Part shown: positions 17,043 through 25,823 of the stretch, in pieces
Layout: each line of letters opens with the position of its first letter
Numbering within the stretch: position 1 is the first letter of the stretch
Source: Candidatus Cloacimonadota bacterium
Lineage (GTDB): Bacteria; Cloacimonadota; Cloacimonadia; Cloacimonadales; Cloacimonadaceae
NCBI GenBank assembly: GCA_023421135.1
Contig: JAEZUG010000018.1
Location: forward strand, 1 to 64,000
DNA: 64,000 nt
Direction of reading: 5' to 3'
The notes under the pieces: model-generated
Told to the model about the DNA's origin: nothing
The model's database searches: none
Seen by the model: only the letters and a program-made list of their open reading frames with translations
Translations under genes and position numbers: made by a program

Positions 17043-17482
17043 TTGAGTCCCAGGGGGACGGCATTTAAGATAATTAATGCACTATTGGACAGACAATTAC
17101 TTCATCTGAAATGTCGTCCCGAAGGGACTCTATCGGCATGCTTCAGGGATTCGGGTGCTATCTAAAATATCGTCCCGATGGGACTCAGAATGAGTTTTCA
17201 CACAGCCTCGAAGGGCTTTGAACATAGCCCAGGACGCAGTCCTGGGTTTTCGGTTTACGCAATCGTAGGAACATATTAGCTCCCGCCCATACCTGGTCAC
17301 CAGGACTGCGTCCTGGGCTATATTCAGCGTTCTCCACTTCGTTCCGGACTTCCTGGCTACCTCGGGACATTCTGCTCCAAACCCTCAGTTCCTTCGGTTT
17401 TGGGAATCCCAGAATTCCCGGAATGACGGGCGTGTGGCTATGGGGCTCACGTTACTATCTGAAATGTCGTTCCTATGGAACT
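17043..17482. repeat. Cluster of short palindromic GTCCC-N-GGGAC repeats
   Basis: Four related units of about 25 nt built on ATRTCGTCCCGANGGGACTC: about 17105-17130, 17161-17186, an inverted copy at 17043-17068 and a degenerate copy at 17457-17482 (GTTCCTATGGAAC). Each is a small palindrome. They resemble the scattered palindromic units common between genes of some uncultured bacteria; spacing is irregular, so they are not a CRISPR array. Confidence 0.65.
17224..17321. repeat. 22-bp perfect inverted repeat with 54-nt loop
   Basis: ATAGCCCAGGACGCAGTCCT and two further G bases (17224-17245) recur exactly as the reverse complement at 17300-17321. Each arm contains its own small palindrome (AGGACGCAGTCCT). 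It may be a mobile-element remnant or a pair of opposed dispersed repeats. Confidence 0.85.
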
Positions 17483-17659
17483 CGGAGGTGTGTTATTTAT
17501 TCAACGTCATTATCTAATAGAGTAACAACGGAACTCGGAGGCATTGGGTCGGGAAAAACCCCCCACAGTCTTAGAAACCGTGGCGGGTTTTGGGAATGTG
17601 TAACTTCGGATATCTGGTACGATGGATGAAACCACCGCCTTTCATCTGGAACCCGTTGA

Positions 17660-17791
17660 AACGGGTTAAAATGCAGGTTGGCTGCAATTATGCACCCAAT
17701 AGAAACGCATCTCATACCCATGTGACACGCATGAGTTTACATGGGTGTCACATGGGTGTCTCATGGGTGTCACATGGGTGTCGTATCAGAA
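17660..17791 (-). repeat. Dispersed CATG-rich repeat, copy 1
   Basis: Read on the minus strand it runs through several units of GACACCCATGT (11 nt) followed by CTCATGCGTGTCACATG, a GATGCGT segment and a GGGTGCA-type tail. The same order appears on the plus strand at 25462-25565 and 36170-36275. It sits just beyond the 3' end of potC. No gene in it. Confidence 0.85.
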
Positions 17792-17824
17792 ACGATGTAA
17801 CGAGTGACCAGTGACCAGAAGGCT

Positions 17825-18619
17825 TCAGAGATTAAAGAGATTCTTCCGGATTCTGCCGGTGCTCACAGCCAGGAACAGCGTGAAGCCGATCATCAAGGTA
17901 GAGAGGGAATTGATCGTGGTGATCGTACCGCGCCGAATGGTGCCTTCCACATAGATGGGAAGGGTGTCGAAACCACGTCCCGAAGTGAAGAAAGTGATAA
18001 TGAAGTCATCAATGGAGAGTGTAAAAGCCAGCAGTGAAGCGGCAATGATCCCGGGCATCATCAGAGGCAGCTTGATCTTCCAGAAGATGGCAGAAGGCTT
18101 GGCTCCGAGATCCATGGCAGCTTCCACCAGCGAGTAGTCAAAATCCTCCAGGCGGGATTGGATCACAATCACGGTATAGGACAAGCAAAAAGTGATGTGG
18201 GCAATCAGCACGGTTATCATGCCGGTATTGAAGCGGGCAAAATTGAAAAGCAAGGCCAGAGACACGCCCATGAGGATATCCGGGATCACCAGAGGAGTAT
18301 AGATCAGAGCAAGGAGTCCCTTGCGCCCGGTGAAGTTCTTATTTTCCAAGCCCAGGGCAGCCAGAATTCCCAGCACGGTGGAGATCAGGGTCGAGAGGCT
18401 GGCGATCAGCATGGTGTTCCAGAACGCACTCTTTATAGCGTCATTCTGAAAGAGCAGGGCATAATACTTCAGAGTGAAGCCCCGCCAGCCCACAATGATC
18501 TTGGCATCGTTGAAACTGAAGATCACCAGGATCAGAATAGGGATATAGAGGAAGATCATCACCAGAGTGAAGACCGTGATATTCATGGATTTGTAGGTTT
18601 TACTGGGATTGAGTCTCAC
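17825..18619 (-). CDS. potC: Spermidine/putrescine ABC transporter permease PotC
   Basis: The protein has 264 residues with six predicted membrane helices and the permease EAA loop EAAMDLGAKPSAIFWKIKLP near residue 160. The gene starts with GTG at 18619, overlapping the potB stop as GTGA, so translation is coupled. With PotA and PotB it forms the inner-membrane part of a polyamine importer. No potD (binding protein) gene follows; after the stop the DNA becomes a repeat region. Binding-protein-dependent uptake of another small cation is possible, but all three subunits look like the Pot type. Confidence 0.92.
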   Translation of the reverse strand: MRLNPSKTYKSMNITVFTLVMIFLYIPILILVIFSFNDAKIIVGWRGFTLKYYALLFQNDAIKSAFWNTMLIASLSTLISTVLGILAALGLENKNFTGRKGLLALIYTPLVIPDILMGVSLALLFNFARFNTGMITVLIAHITFCLSYTVIVIQSRLEDFDYSLVEAAMDLGAKPSAIFWKIKLPLMMPGIIAASLLAFTLSIDDFIITFFTSGRGFDTLPIYVEGTIRRGTITTINSLSTLMIGFTLFLAVSTGRIRKNLFNL

Positions 18620-19515
18620 AATCTTTTCCTCCTGCGATGCCTTTGAAAGAGCAGGAATGCCAACACCAAAAGGATGCTGACCACCAGGAGCAATACCAAA
18701 GACAGTGCCGAGGCCATAGGCCAGTTGCGGGGGATATTCTTGATCTTATAAGTGATCACCTGCCCGATATAGAGAGAACGTTGATTGCCCACCAATTGAG
18801 TGATCAGATAGGCTCCAAGAGCCGGGATGAAGACCAGAATGCCTCCGGCAAAGATACCGGTCAGGGACAGAGGCAGGGTCACTTTGAAGAAGGCTTTCAC
18901 TTCGTTTGCCCCCAAATCCATGGCGGCATTGAGCAGGGTAAAATCTATCTTTTCGATCACGCTGTAGAGCGGTAGAATCATATATGGCAGATAGACATAG
19001 ACCATCACCAGAGCAACCGCCAGATCCGTGCGCATGATCTCAAGAGGTTGATTGATGAGGCCAACGTTGATCAGGAGGTCGTTCAGGACCCCATTGTAAG
19101 CCAGGAAGATTCTCCAGGAAAAGATTCTAATGATCAGATTGGTCCAGAAGGGGATAATGATAAGGATCAGAAGCAGGTTTCTGGTCTTTTCTTTGGCTCT
19201 GGCAATGTGATAGGCCACCGGATAACCCAGGAGCAAACAGAGTACGGTGGTGATAAAAGCCATTCGGAAGGATACGATAAAGGGTCTTAGATAGGTGCCG
19301 GAGAAGATTTGCCGGTAGGCATCCAGAGACAGCTCAAACTTCACATCGTAGATATCCGGGGTCAGAAAGCTATAGATAAGTACGATCAGGTAGGGCACCA
19401 AGAAAAAGATCAGCAGCCAGATCATAGCGGGAGTGGTCAGAATCCAGCTCTGGAGATTGCGGCGCTTGCGTTCTGCCTGCTCCAACGGGTTGGGGATATA
19501 GACGTAATTCTTCAT
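18616..19515 (-). CDS. potB: Spermidine/putrescine ABC transporter permease PotB
   Basis: The protein has 299 residues with a longer N-terminal cytoplasmic segment (NPLEQAERKRRN) than usual and six membrane helices. The EAA loop is AAMDLGANEVKAFFKVTLP near residue 195. The start ATG overlaps the potA stop as TGATG and the stop overlaps the potC start. It is the second permease of the polyamine importer. Confidence 0.92.
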   Translation of the reverse strand: MKNYVYIPNPLEQAERKRRNLQSWILTTPAMIWLLIFFLVPYLIVLIYSFLTPDIYDVKFELSLDAYRQIFSGTYLRPFIVSFRMAFITTVLCLLLGYPVAYHIARAKEKTRNLLLILIIIPFWTNLIIRIFSWRIFLAYNGVLNDLLINVGLINQPLEIMRTDLAVALVMVYVYLPYMILPLYSVIEKIDFTLLNAAMDLGANEVKAFFKVTLPLSLTGIFAGGILVFIPALGAYLITQLVGNQRSLYIGQVITYKIKNIPRNWPMASALSLVLLLVVSILLVLAFLLFQRHRRRKRL

Positions 19516-20699
19516 CAGGCTTGGCTTTGCTTTTTGGGGCTACGGTAGTAGCTGCTGCCTTCGCGGTTGTAACCTGCCAGGTTTTCGGCGTCCTCGGGTA
19601 CTTCATCGATCAGCCAGGTGTCTGTATCATGCCAGAAGAGCCAGACGTGCTCGTCCCAATCCAAGGCTTTATCGTCAAAATAGACCCGTTTATGCTGGCT
19701 GAAGACCCTGATTCTCAGCTCTCCCACTTTCACTATATACTGCGTGTGGGAACCCAGATAGAGGATGTCTTCTATAGTGCCTCTCAGGATGTTGAAGTCA
19801 TCCTGTTGACGGGGTTTGGAGCGGGAGATGGCAATCTTTTCGGGACGTAGGGAGAGCGTGATCTCCTGTCCCAGATTGGGAGTGAAATGAAAGGTGGAAT
19901 CTATCTCCACAGATTTGTCATCACCAATGGGGCACTTGATCTGAATGTATTCTTCTTCAATCTCAGTCACAGTACCGCTGATCAGGTTCGTTTCACCAAT
20001 GAAAAAGGCGGAGAAGATGCTGACCGGACGCTCGTAGATATCGTCCGGAGGGCCTTCCTGGATGATCTTTCCCCGGCTCATCACCGCCACGCGATCACTT
20101 ATGCTCATGGCTTCACCCTGATCGTGGGTCACGTAGATGAAGGTAATGCCCACGGCATCGTGTATATTCATGAGTTCAATCAGCATGTGTTGACGCAGCT
20201 TGAGATCGAGAGCGGCAAGGGGTTCATCCAGAAGCAAAACCTGAGGTTTATTGATCAGGGCTCTGGCGATGGCGATGCGTTGCTTCTGGCCACCACTGAT
20301 CTGATCCGGATACTTCTCTGCCTGATCTTCCATCTTCACCAGGGAAAGCATGGCTTGCACCTGCTCCCGAATCTCGTCTTTGGGACGTTTCTTGATCCTG
20401 AGCCCAAAGGCTACGTTATCGAAAATGGTCATGTGCGGGAAGAGAGAGTAGTTTTGAAAGATAGTATTCACCTGCCGTTTGTAGGGAGGTAACTGGGTGA
20501 TGTTCTGGTCTCCGATGAAGATCTTGCCTTCCCGGGGTATCTCAAAGCCTGCGATCATCCTCAGCAGGGTGGTCTTGCCACATCCGCTGGGTCCCAGGAA
20601 AGAGAAGAGCTCTCCGGGCTTGATTGTGAGGCTCACGTCATCAACGGCTATGAAGCCTCCGAAATCCTTGGTAAGTCTTTCTATACGTATTTCTTCCAA
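19515..20699 (-). CDS. potA: Spermidine/putrescine ABC transporter ATPase PotA
   Basis: About 394 residues. Walker A GPSGCGKTT, signature ISGGQKQR, Walker B VLLLDEPLAALD and H-loop THDQGEAMS occupy the first 230 residues; a TOBE regulatory domain (LSLRPEKIAISRSK region) follows, as in PotA. No ATG precedes the conserved part. Two TTG codons are in frame, at 20711 and 20699; the second has GGGAG six bases upstream and is preferred. It heads the potABC operon, about 36 nt after the carboxypeptidase gene, with which it may share a transcript. Confidence 0.93.
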   Translation of the reverse strand: MEEIRIERLTKDFGGFIAVDDVSLTIKPGELFSFLGPSGCGKTTLLRMIAGFEIPREGKIFIGDQNITQLPPYKRQVNTIFQNYSLFPHMTIFDNVAFGLRIKKRPKDEIREQVQAMLSLVKMEDQAEKYPDQISGGQKQRIAIARALINKPQVLLLDEPLAALDLKLRQHMLIELMNIHDAVGITFIYVTHDQGEAMSISDRVAVMSRGKIIQEGPPDDIYERPVSIFSAFFIGETNLISGTVTEIEEEYIQIKCPIGDDKSVEIDSTFHFTPNLGQEITLSLRPEKIAISRSKPRQQDDFNILRGTIEDILYLGSHTQYIVKVGELRIRVFSQHKRVYFDDKALDWDEHVWLFWHDTDTWLIDEVPEDAENLAGYNREGSSYYRSPKKQSQA

Positions 20700-20735
20700 A
20701 TTCTCTCCCAATTGCTTGAACTTATCTATCTGAGC

Positions 20736-23234
20736 TTAGCGAGTGATAACCATCCTCTTGGCAGCGATCACCTTGGAGCCCTGGCTCAAGCGCGCAAAGT
20801 AGATACCGGAACCAAGCTTTCTGCCAGCTTGATCCCTCATATCCCAATTTATGTTTCCGGGAGCATCTGTCAAGCTGTTCGTCGGTATTTCGCTCACCAA
20901 TTGTCCTCTGAGATTATAGATCTTCAGGCTCAGCTCTCCCCCGTCGCCCCTTAATCCATTTACAGTAAAGTGAAGCTGTTCTCTGGCGGGATTGGGATAT
21001 ACTGAGAGTTTTACTGGACTTACGAAGTTCTCTTGATTGGAGACAACCCCGTGAGTGGAAACGTATAGCCTGAGATTATCTATAAAGATGCCGTTGGAGC
21101 GTCCTGAGTTGTTTGCAACCATGGTAAAACGGAGGTAGAGGTTCTGTCCGCTGATGAAACTGAGATCGTAGCTTTGGTTTGTCCAATCCGCTGAACCATT
21201 GAAGTAATCCAAGGAATACCAACTGGTTCCCGAAGTGGAATACTCCAATGTAGCATAGTCACCATCCAAAGCAATATCGTGCTTCTCGGAGAACTGAAGG
21301 TTCACAGCTTCCGCTCCGGCTAAGCTAAACGGTTGAGCCAGCCTGCACAAGCTTTCAGTATTGTTCTGATAGTTTCCAGTTGGACTATCAGACAGAGCTT
21401 GAGTTCCGTCCATCCCCCCACCGGAGACGCCCCAAGCACCGGTTGTAACCCAATTTGCCAAGCCTGCCTCAAACTCGTCTGAGAAAGAAGCATCCTGAAT
21501 CAAGCTGAAGGCATAGCCATCCTGCAGATCCATGAGTCCGGTGATTGTATTGTAACCGTCTTTGCTTATAGTAACATCATAAGTTCCGGGATGCAAGTCC
21601 GGTAGATTGATACTTCCGGTAGCATCAGTGTGAAACACTTGTTCTGTTTCACTATTGATACTCAGAGTAGCTCCATGCACTGGCAATTGGGGATTCCCTG
21701 CCTCGATAACTCTGATGCTGAGTCCCACTGTCTCGACCGGTAGCAGAGCCACATCGATCTCGGTGACTTCTGTGTTGCTGATGGAAACATTCTCTACCGC
21801 ATCCTGATAACCTTCTTTGATGAATCTCACATTCCAGGTGCCAGGACTCAGGAAGCGCCAGAAGGAGCCATAGACATCATCCGAGCGATAAGGTTCCCGG
21901 TATGTGGGATGATTGTCCAGACTTTCTATCCAGACAGTTGCTTCCAATGGTTCTCCGGTGAAGGCATCGGTAACGTGTCCCTTGAGCGCAGAACGGTTTA
22001 CTCTGCTCAGGAAAGTAAGAGCTCCCTGCAGGTTATTCTGTACTATCTGAGGTACTTCAGCAGCCGGAGGGATAAACTCTGTTGCCATCTCCACAGTGTA
22101 AGCAAAGATTCCGCACTGCCCATAAGCCCAATCGTCCAGGCCACCGCTCACAGGATAGAGCTGCCAGGAATTCATGGGAGAGTAGTATCCTCCCTGCTGT
22201 CCACCGACCTGAGAAGCCACGCTCATCGCCAGGGCTCTCAGTTCCACATAATCCGGTGAATATACGTTGCCGACATAGCCCATGGGATACAGAACGTATT
22301 GCCCATAGGTATGATAGCTGATCCCAGCTATAAAGGGTTTGGAAAGCAAGAAGTCTCTAAAGGCCTGTGTTTCAGGCTCGGAGAAGGCAGCAGAACCATG
22401 GTGAGTGGGATAGCTGATATTATCTGTGGCAGAGATGTATCCCCATTCCCAGCCGTAGTTACGATTGATATCTACGCCATCATTCCCATAACCATAGTTG
22501 TCATCCGTGCTGACTTGGTGATTATTATCGTTGTCGCGGATATTCTTTCTCCACCAAACATCTGTCTGATCTATCACGACCTTGTGTCCATCGGGATTAA
22601 CCAGTGGCACGATCCAGATCTGAAAGTTATTCAACAGATTGGTAACCTCAGGATTAGTGTTGTAGTTTTCCAGAAGGTGGATCAGGATAGCCATGGACAC
22701 CTCCAGGCTGATAGGTTCCCTGGCATGATGGGTACCACAGAAATAGAGAGCCGGTTTATCTGCTTCCACCAAGACGTTATTCGTCACTTTCACACTCCAG
22801 ATCTGATGCTCAAAGCTGGAATAGTAGGGCTGTGACTCTGCATAGACGGCTCCCCAACCTGCCCCAATGGACTCCACCGTCATCAGATTTGGATACTGTG
22901 CCTGCAGATTCATCAGCTGATCCAACATACCCGCATAAGTACGATAACCGGGAATATCCCGATCATCTGAAACAAGGTTCTGTTTCAACTGAGCTTCTGT
23001 CTGAGTAATCTCCAGATTGGGATGCAGGATACGATACTGTCCCTCAAGAGCGACAGGAATCACCAAATCAAGATATTGTCCGGGATGAAAAGCTGCAATA
23101 TCTGCACCGAGGCTTTGATAATGCTCATACAGTGCCAGATCAGCCCCACTTATCCTCACCACCTCACGAACTGGTGCTGAGAATAGCAAACAAAAGACAA
23201 AACTAAACAGGCTCGCCAACAGAAGATTCTTCAT
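20736..23234 (-). CDS. Secreted M14 zinc carboxypeptidase with C-terminal sorting domain
   Basis: About 832 residues. A signal peptide (1-19) precedes the M14 domain (about 95-395), with zinc ligands H170 and E173 in THHARE and H308 in ISYHTYG. R258 in DINRNYGW should bind the substrate C-terminus, and E382 in YTVEMATEF is the general base. Two carboxypeptidase-regulatory-like beta domains (about 410-590), a jelly-roll-like region (about 600-740) and a FlgD/T9SS-type C-terminal domain (SVYPNPAREQLHF, KIYNLRGQLV) follow. It removes C-terminal amino acids outside the cell; which ones cannot be told. The ATG at 23234 has AGGAG and is used instead of an upstream start at 23279. It lies downstream of the peptidylarginine deiminase gene. 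Confidence 0.93.
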   Translation of the reverse strand: MKNLLLASLFSFVFCLLFSAPVREVVRISGADLALYEHYQSLGADIAAFHPGQYLDLVIPVALEGQYRILHPNLEITQTEAQLKQNLVSDDRDIPGYRTYAGMLDQLMNLQAQYPNLMTVESIGAGWGAVYAESQPYYSSFEHQIWSVKVTNNVLVEADKPALYFCGTHHAREPISLEVSMAILIHLLENYNTNPEVTNLLNNFQIWIVPLVNPDGHKVVIDQTDVWWRKNIRDNDNNHQVSTDDNYGYGNDGVDINRNYGWEWGYISATDNISYPTHHGSAAFSEPETQAFRDFLLSKPFIAGISYHTYGQYVLYPMGYVGNVYSPDYVELRALAMSVASQVGGQQGGYYSPMNSWQLYPVSGGLDDWAYGQCGIFAYTVEMATEFIPPAAEVPQIVQNNLQGALTFLSRVNRSALKGHVTDAFTGEPLEATVWIESLDNHPTYREPYRSDDVYGSFWRFLSPGTWNVRFIKEGYQDAVENVSISNTEVTEIDVALLPVETVGLSIRVIEAGNPQLPVHGATLSINSETEQVFHTDATGSINLPDLHPGTYDVTISKDGYNTITGLMDLQDGYAFSLIQDASFSDEFEAGLANWVTTGAWGVSGGGMDGTQALSDSPTGNYQNNTESLCRLAQPFSLAGAEAVNLQFSEKHDIALDGDYATLEYSTSGTSWYSLDYFNGSADWTNQSYDLSFISGQNLYLRFTMVANNSGRSNGIFIDNLRLYVSTHGVVSNQENFVSPVKLSVYPNPAREQLHFTVNGLRGDGGELSLKIYNLRGQLVSEIPTNSLTDAPGNINWDMRDQAGRKLGSGIYFARLSQGSKVIAAKRMVITR

Positions 23235-23247
23235 TCTTACTCCTTGG

Positions 23248-23288
23248 AAAAAAAAAGCCCTGAGCAATGCTCTTAGCATACTCAGGGC
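23248..23288 (-). terminator. Intrinsic terminator between deiminase and carboxypeptidase genes
   Basis: On the minus strand GCCCTGAG (23288-23281) and an inner TGCT/AGCA pair form a hairpin with CTCAGGGC (23264-23257), followed by nine T residues (23256-23248). The T-run ends next to the AGGAG ribosome site of the carboxypeptidase gene, so the element lies inside that gene's leader. Confidence 0.85.
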
Positions 23289-23314
23289 CTGTTATATTTA
23301 TTGTAGTCAAGTCT

Positions 23315-25336
23315 TTAGAGACCTATAACCAGCTTTTTCACAAAGTTCTGGTCTGCAATTCTAACCTTAATCAGATACAAGCCCGGTGCAACCATCCGGC
23401 CGTTCTCATCCAGGCCATTCCAGGTCAAACGATTCAAGCCATCCTGGCTAAGCCGCGTGTCCTGACTATGAAGCAACTGGCCTCTCAGATTGTAAACTGC
23501 AAGCTGGGCAGATTGTGCTCTCGCTCCCTTCAGATCGATACTCAGGCTGGAAACGCCGGATCTGAAAGGATTGGGATATACACCCAACAACTGAGCAGAG
23601 ACTGCCGAAGCATGGTTGTTCTCATTGCTCACAGGAATGATCTGCACCCCTACCCACTGATCCTGAGCCGGATACCAAGCCTGGTTGGCAGGCGTACTAT
23701 TATCCAAAGCCTTAAATTGGTACTCGAAGAGAGTGTTTCCCGCAGTGAATTCCGGCACATAGGGGAAAGACCAGAGGTCTGCACCGGTATTCTCCATGGG
23801 AAACTCATAAACCGTTCCTCCATCAATACGGTAGCGCAGGAAGACCTGCTCAACGCCCAGATTATCTGTCACTAAGGCTGATATCAGGACAGGTTCAGCC
23901 TGATTGGCAATGCTCTCCAGAGGCACATGTACAATCTGCGGAGCCACTGTATCAGGAGCCATCACAAAGAGATGAGGATCGTTTGCTCCGGTCAGAGGAT
24001 GATCGTTTCTTTTGCCCTCTTCATCCACAGCGTGGATGTAGTAACGAATTGTATCTCCCGGGGCAAAGCCCGAAAGTGAAGCCGTGTAAGACCAGTTTGC
24101 CAGATACGTCAGGCTCTGCTGCTGCCACTGACCTTGATTGACACGATAGGCGACAAACACGGAATCTGCAATCAGAGCACTGCTGCTGAAAGCCCTGATC
24201 TCGGCATTGATATCGATGAGCTCCGTATTCATCTGTCCAAACCGGGGACTATGACCTATCCAGAGCATCTCCGGATCTGGCACTTCGTGAGTTCTGCAAT
24301 GCAAAGCATCCGTTGATTCCCACGGAGTGGAGCCTGCTCCGGTGACACCAATGACTTCATATCCGGGCAGGGCATTACGGTAAACTGCCAAAGCTGCCGC
24401 ATCATTGCTGTTATTCATGATCGGCACAAAGACTTTCTTATTCAGAATAAGCGAATTTGTATAGGGCTGATTTTGAGGGGTATAAACTCTGTAAACCTTG
24501 TAAGGATAGCCCCAGGCACTGTTCAGATTGGCAAAGTAGCTTGCCACGGCTTCGATCTCATCGTATTGAGCATGGCTGGTGGGAACACTGCGGATGAGAA
24601 TCTTATCGGGTGCCAGGAACTTTCCCCAGCAATCGATGTGATCTATATAGGTATTATTGGGATCCTGAACCACGTGGTAACTGGTGATGCCCATGTAATT
24701 CTGCATCTTGAGGTTCACGCCGGTCTGCCCCTGTCCGCTATTCTCCGAATAAGCAATTTGAGTCTGAGCGGCTGTATTGATGCCGTCCGTCATATAATTC
24801 CCGCCAGTCTGTTGCAGGTTCATACCATAAAGATTAAAGCCCATCTGTTGGGCGAAGATTTGCGGAAACATGTTGTCGTTGGGACGGGGTCGGTTGTATT
24901 GAAAATCAACAACGGAGTAGATACCATTACCATCAATGATGAACCAAGGACCAAAATCTCTCGTCCAATAGGAATCTGTGCTGGCTATCATGAAAGAGAC
25001 GTTGGACATATTGACTCCGGCACTATTGAAAGCGCTTGTCGCCTGGTTCTGCACAGAAGTGCTGGAGACCACGCAGATCACCTCGGCGGTGTTTGAAAGA
25101 TGCGTCACCAGCGAAGTGGGAATCCCCAGGGGATAACGGATGATCACTGCAGAAGCCGGCTCAAACTCGGCAATTGGCCGCACCTGTGCCGGGGGAGGAG
25201 GTGTTTCAGTGAATCTATGCGAAAAGTCTGAATAGATCAGGTCTGTATCCAATGTGGCATGCGCAAACAGCGGACTGAGCAGCGTAAGCATGACCGTGAT
25301 AAACAATAAGCTACGATATTGAGGCATCTTCTTCAA
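23315..25336 (-). CDS. Secreted peptidylarginine deiminase (PPAD-like) with C-terminal sorting domain
   Basis: The protein has 673 residues. A signal peptide is followed by a catalytic domain strongly resembling Porphyromonas gingivalis PPAD, which turns C-terminal arginine of peptides into citrulline. By comparison with PPAD from memory, the matching residues are W124, D127 (SYWTRD), R149 and R151 (YNRPRPND), Y230, H233 and D235 (YIDHIDCWGK), N294 and the nucleophile C347 (ALHCRTHEV); the spacing differs from PPAD by a constant 3-4. The two arginines hold the substrate's free carboxylate in PPAD. An Ig-like region and a FlgD/T9SS-type C-terminal domain (VYPNPFRSG, YNLRGQLL) follow. The start is TTG at 25336, chosen because AGGAG is six bases upstream; the ATG at 25327 is too far from it. 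Confidence 0.95.
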   Translation of the reverse strand: MKKMPQYRSLLFITVMLTLLSPLFAHATLDTDLIYSDFSHRFTETPPPPAQVRPIAEFEPASAVIIRYPLGIPTSLVTHLSNTAEVICVVSSTSVQNQATSAFNSAGVNMSNVSFMIASTDSYWTRDFGPWFIIDGNGIYSVVDFQYNRPRPNDNMFPQIFAQQMGFNLYGMNLQQTGGNYMTDGINTAAQTQIAYSENSGQGQTGVNLKMQNYMGITSYHVVQDPNNTYIDHIDCWGKFLAPDKILIRSVPTSHAQYDEIEAVASYFANLNSAWGYPYKVYRVYTPQNQPYTNSLILNKKVFVPIMNNSNDAAALAVYRNALPGYEVIGVTGAGSTPWESTDALHCRTHEVPDPEMLWIGHSPRFGQMNTELIDINAEIRAFSSSALIADSVFVAYRVNQGQWQQQSLTYLANWSYTASLSGFAPGDTIRYYIHAVDEEGKRNDHPLTGANDPHLFVMAPDTVAPQIVHVPLESIANQAEPVLISALVTDNLGVEQVFLRYRIDGGTVYEFPMENTGADLWSFPYVPEFTAGNTLFEYQFKALDNSTPANQAWYPAQDQWVGVQIIPVSNENNHASAVSAQLLGVYPNPFRSGVSSLSIDLKGARAQSAQLAVYNLRGQLLHSQDTRLSQDGLNRLTWNGLDENGRMVAPGLYLIKVRIADQNFVKKLVIGL

Positions 25337-25461
25337 CGGTTACTCCTGAATTTGGTACTATTTTCCCTGTTTGAGATACAATTTTTGTGCCTAATCTGAC
25401 TTTTTCTTTGGCTTGAGTTAAAACGTTGATTCTAGAGCCAAAATCACAAGCTCCCTAACCA

Positions 25462-25565
25462 AACACCCATGTGACACCCATGTGACACCCATGTGACACC
25501 CATGTGGGCTCATGCGTATCTCATGGGTATGACCTGCGTATAATATGCGTGCTGAATAGGGGAGT
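25462..25565 (+). repeat. Dispersed CATG-rich repeat, copy 2
   Basis: Four units of ACACCCATGTG (11-nt period), then CTCATGCGTATCTCATGGGT, TGCGT-containing words and a GGGGAGT end. It lies in the 487-nt gap between the divergent deiminase and C25 genes. The rest of that gap shows no gene; a promoter for each gene is expected there but no clear one was seen. Confidence 0.85.
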
Positions 25566-25823
25566 CACAACAGTTGCGGTAAACATCTCAGCGATTTTTT
25601 CCAAGGTAGCCTTTCTCATTAACATGTGAACCTCAGTCCGGGTAGGTATTGATATTCATTTCATGAACCTGAGTGCCGAGATAAAAACATGCCAGACAGT
25701 TCCCTGACAATCATACGACGTCCCCAGCTAGCCAAGAATAATTTCAAAGATACAATCAAATCGGTTTATTTGCACCACAAATTGCATATTCAATAATTTA
25801 ACGCTTGAAAATGAGGTACTTGA

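Noticed and set aside
16860..17165. 101-residue plus-strand open frame (and neighbours at 17185-17370 and 17423-17814)
   Set aside because: They lie across hairpins and palindromic repeats, have no ribosome site or family resemblance, and their composition follows the repeats.
17700..17791. Possible CRISPR array (also at 25462 and 36170)
   Set aside because: Repeat units are only about 11 nt, without unique spacers of 25-40 nt, and no cas gene is in the window.
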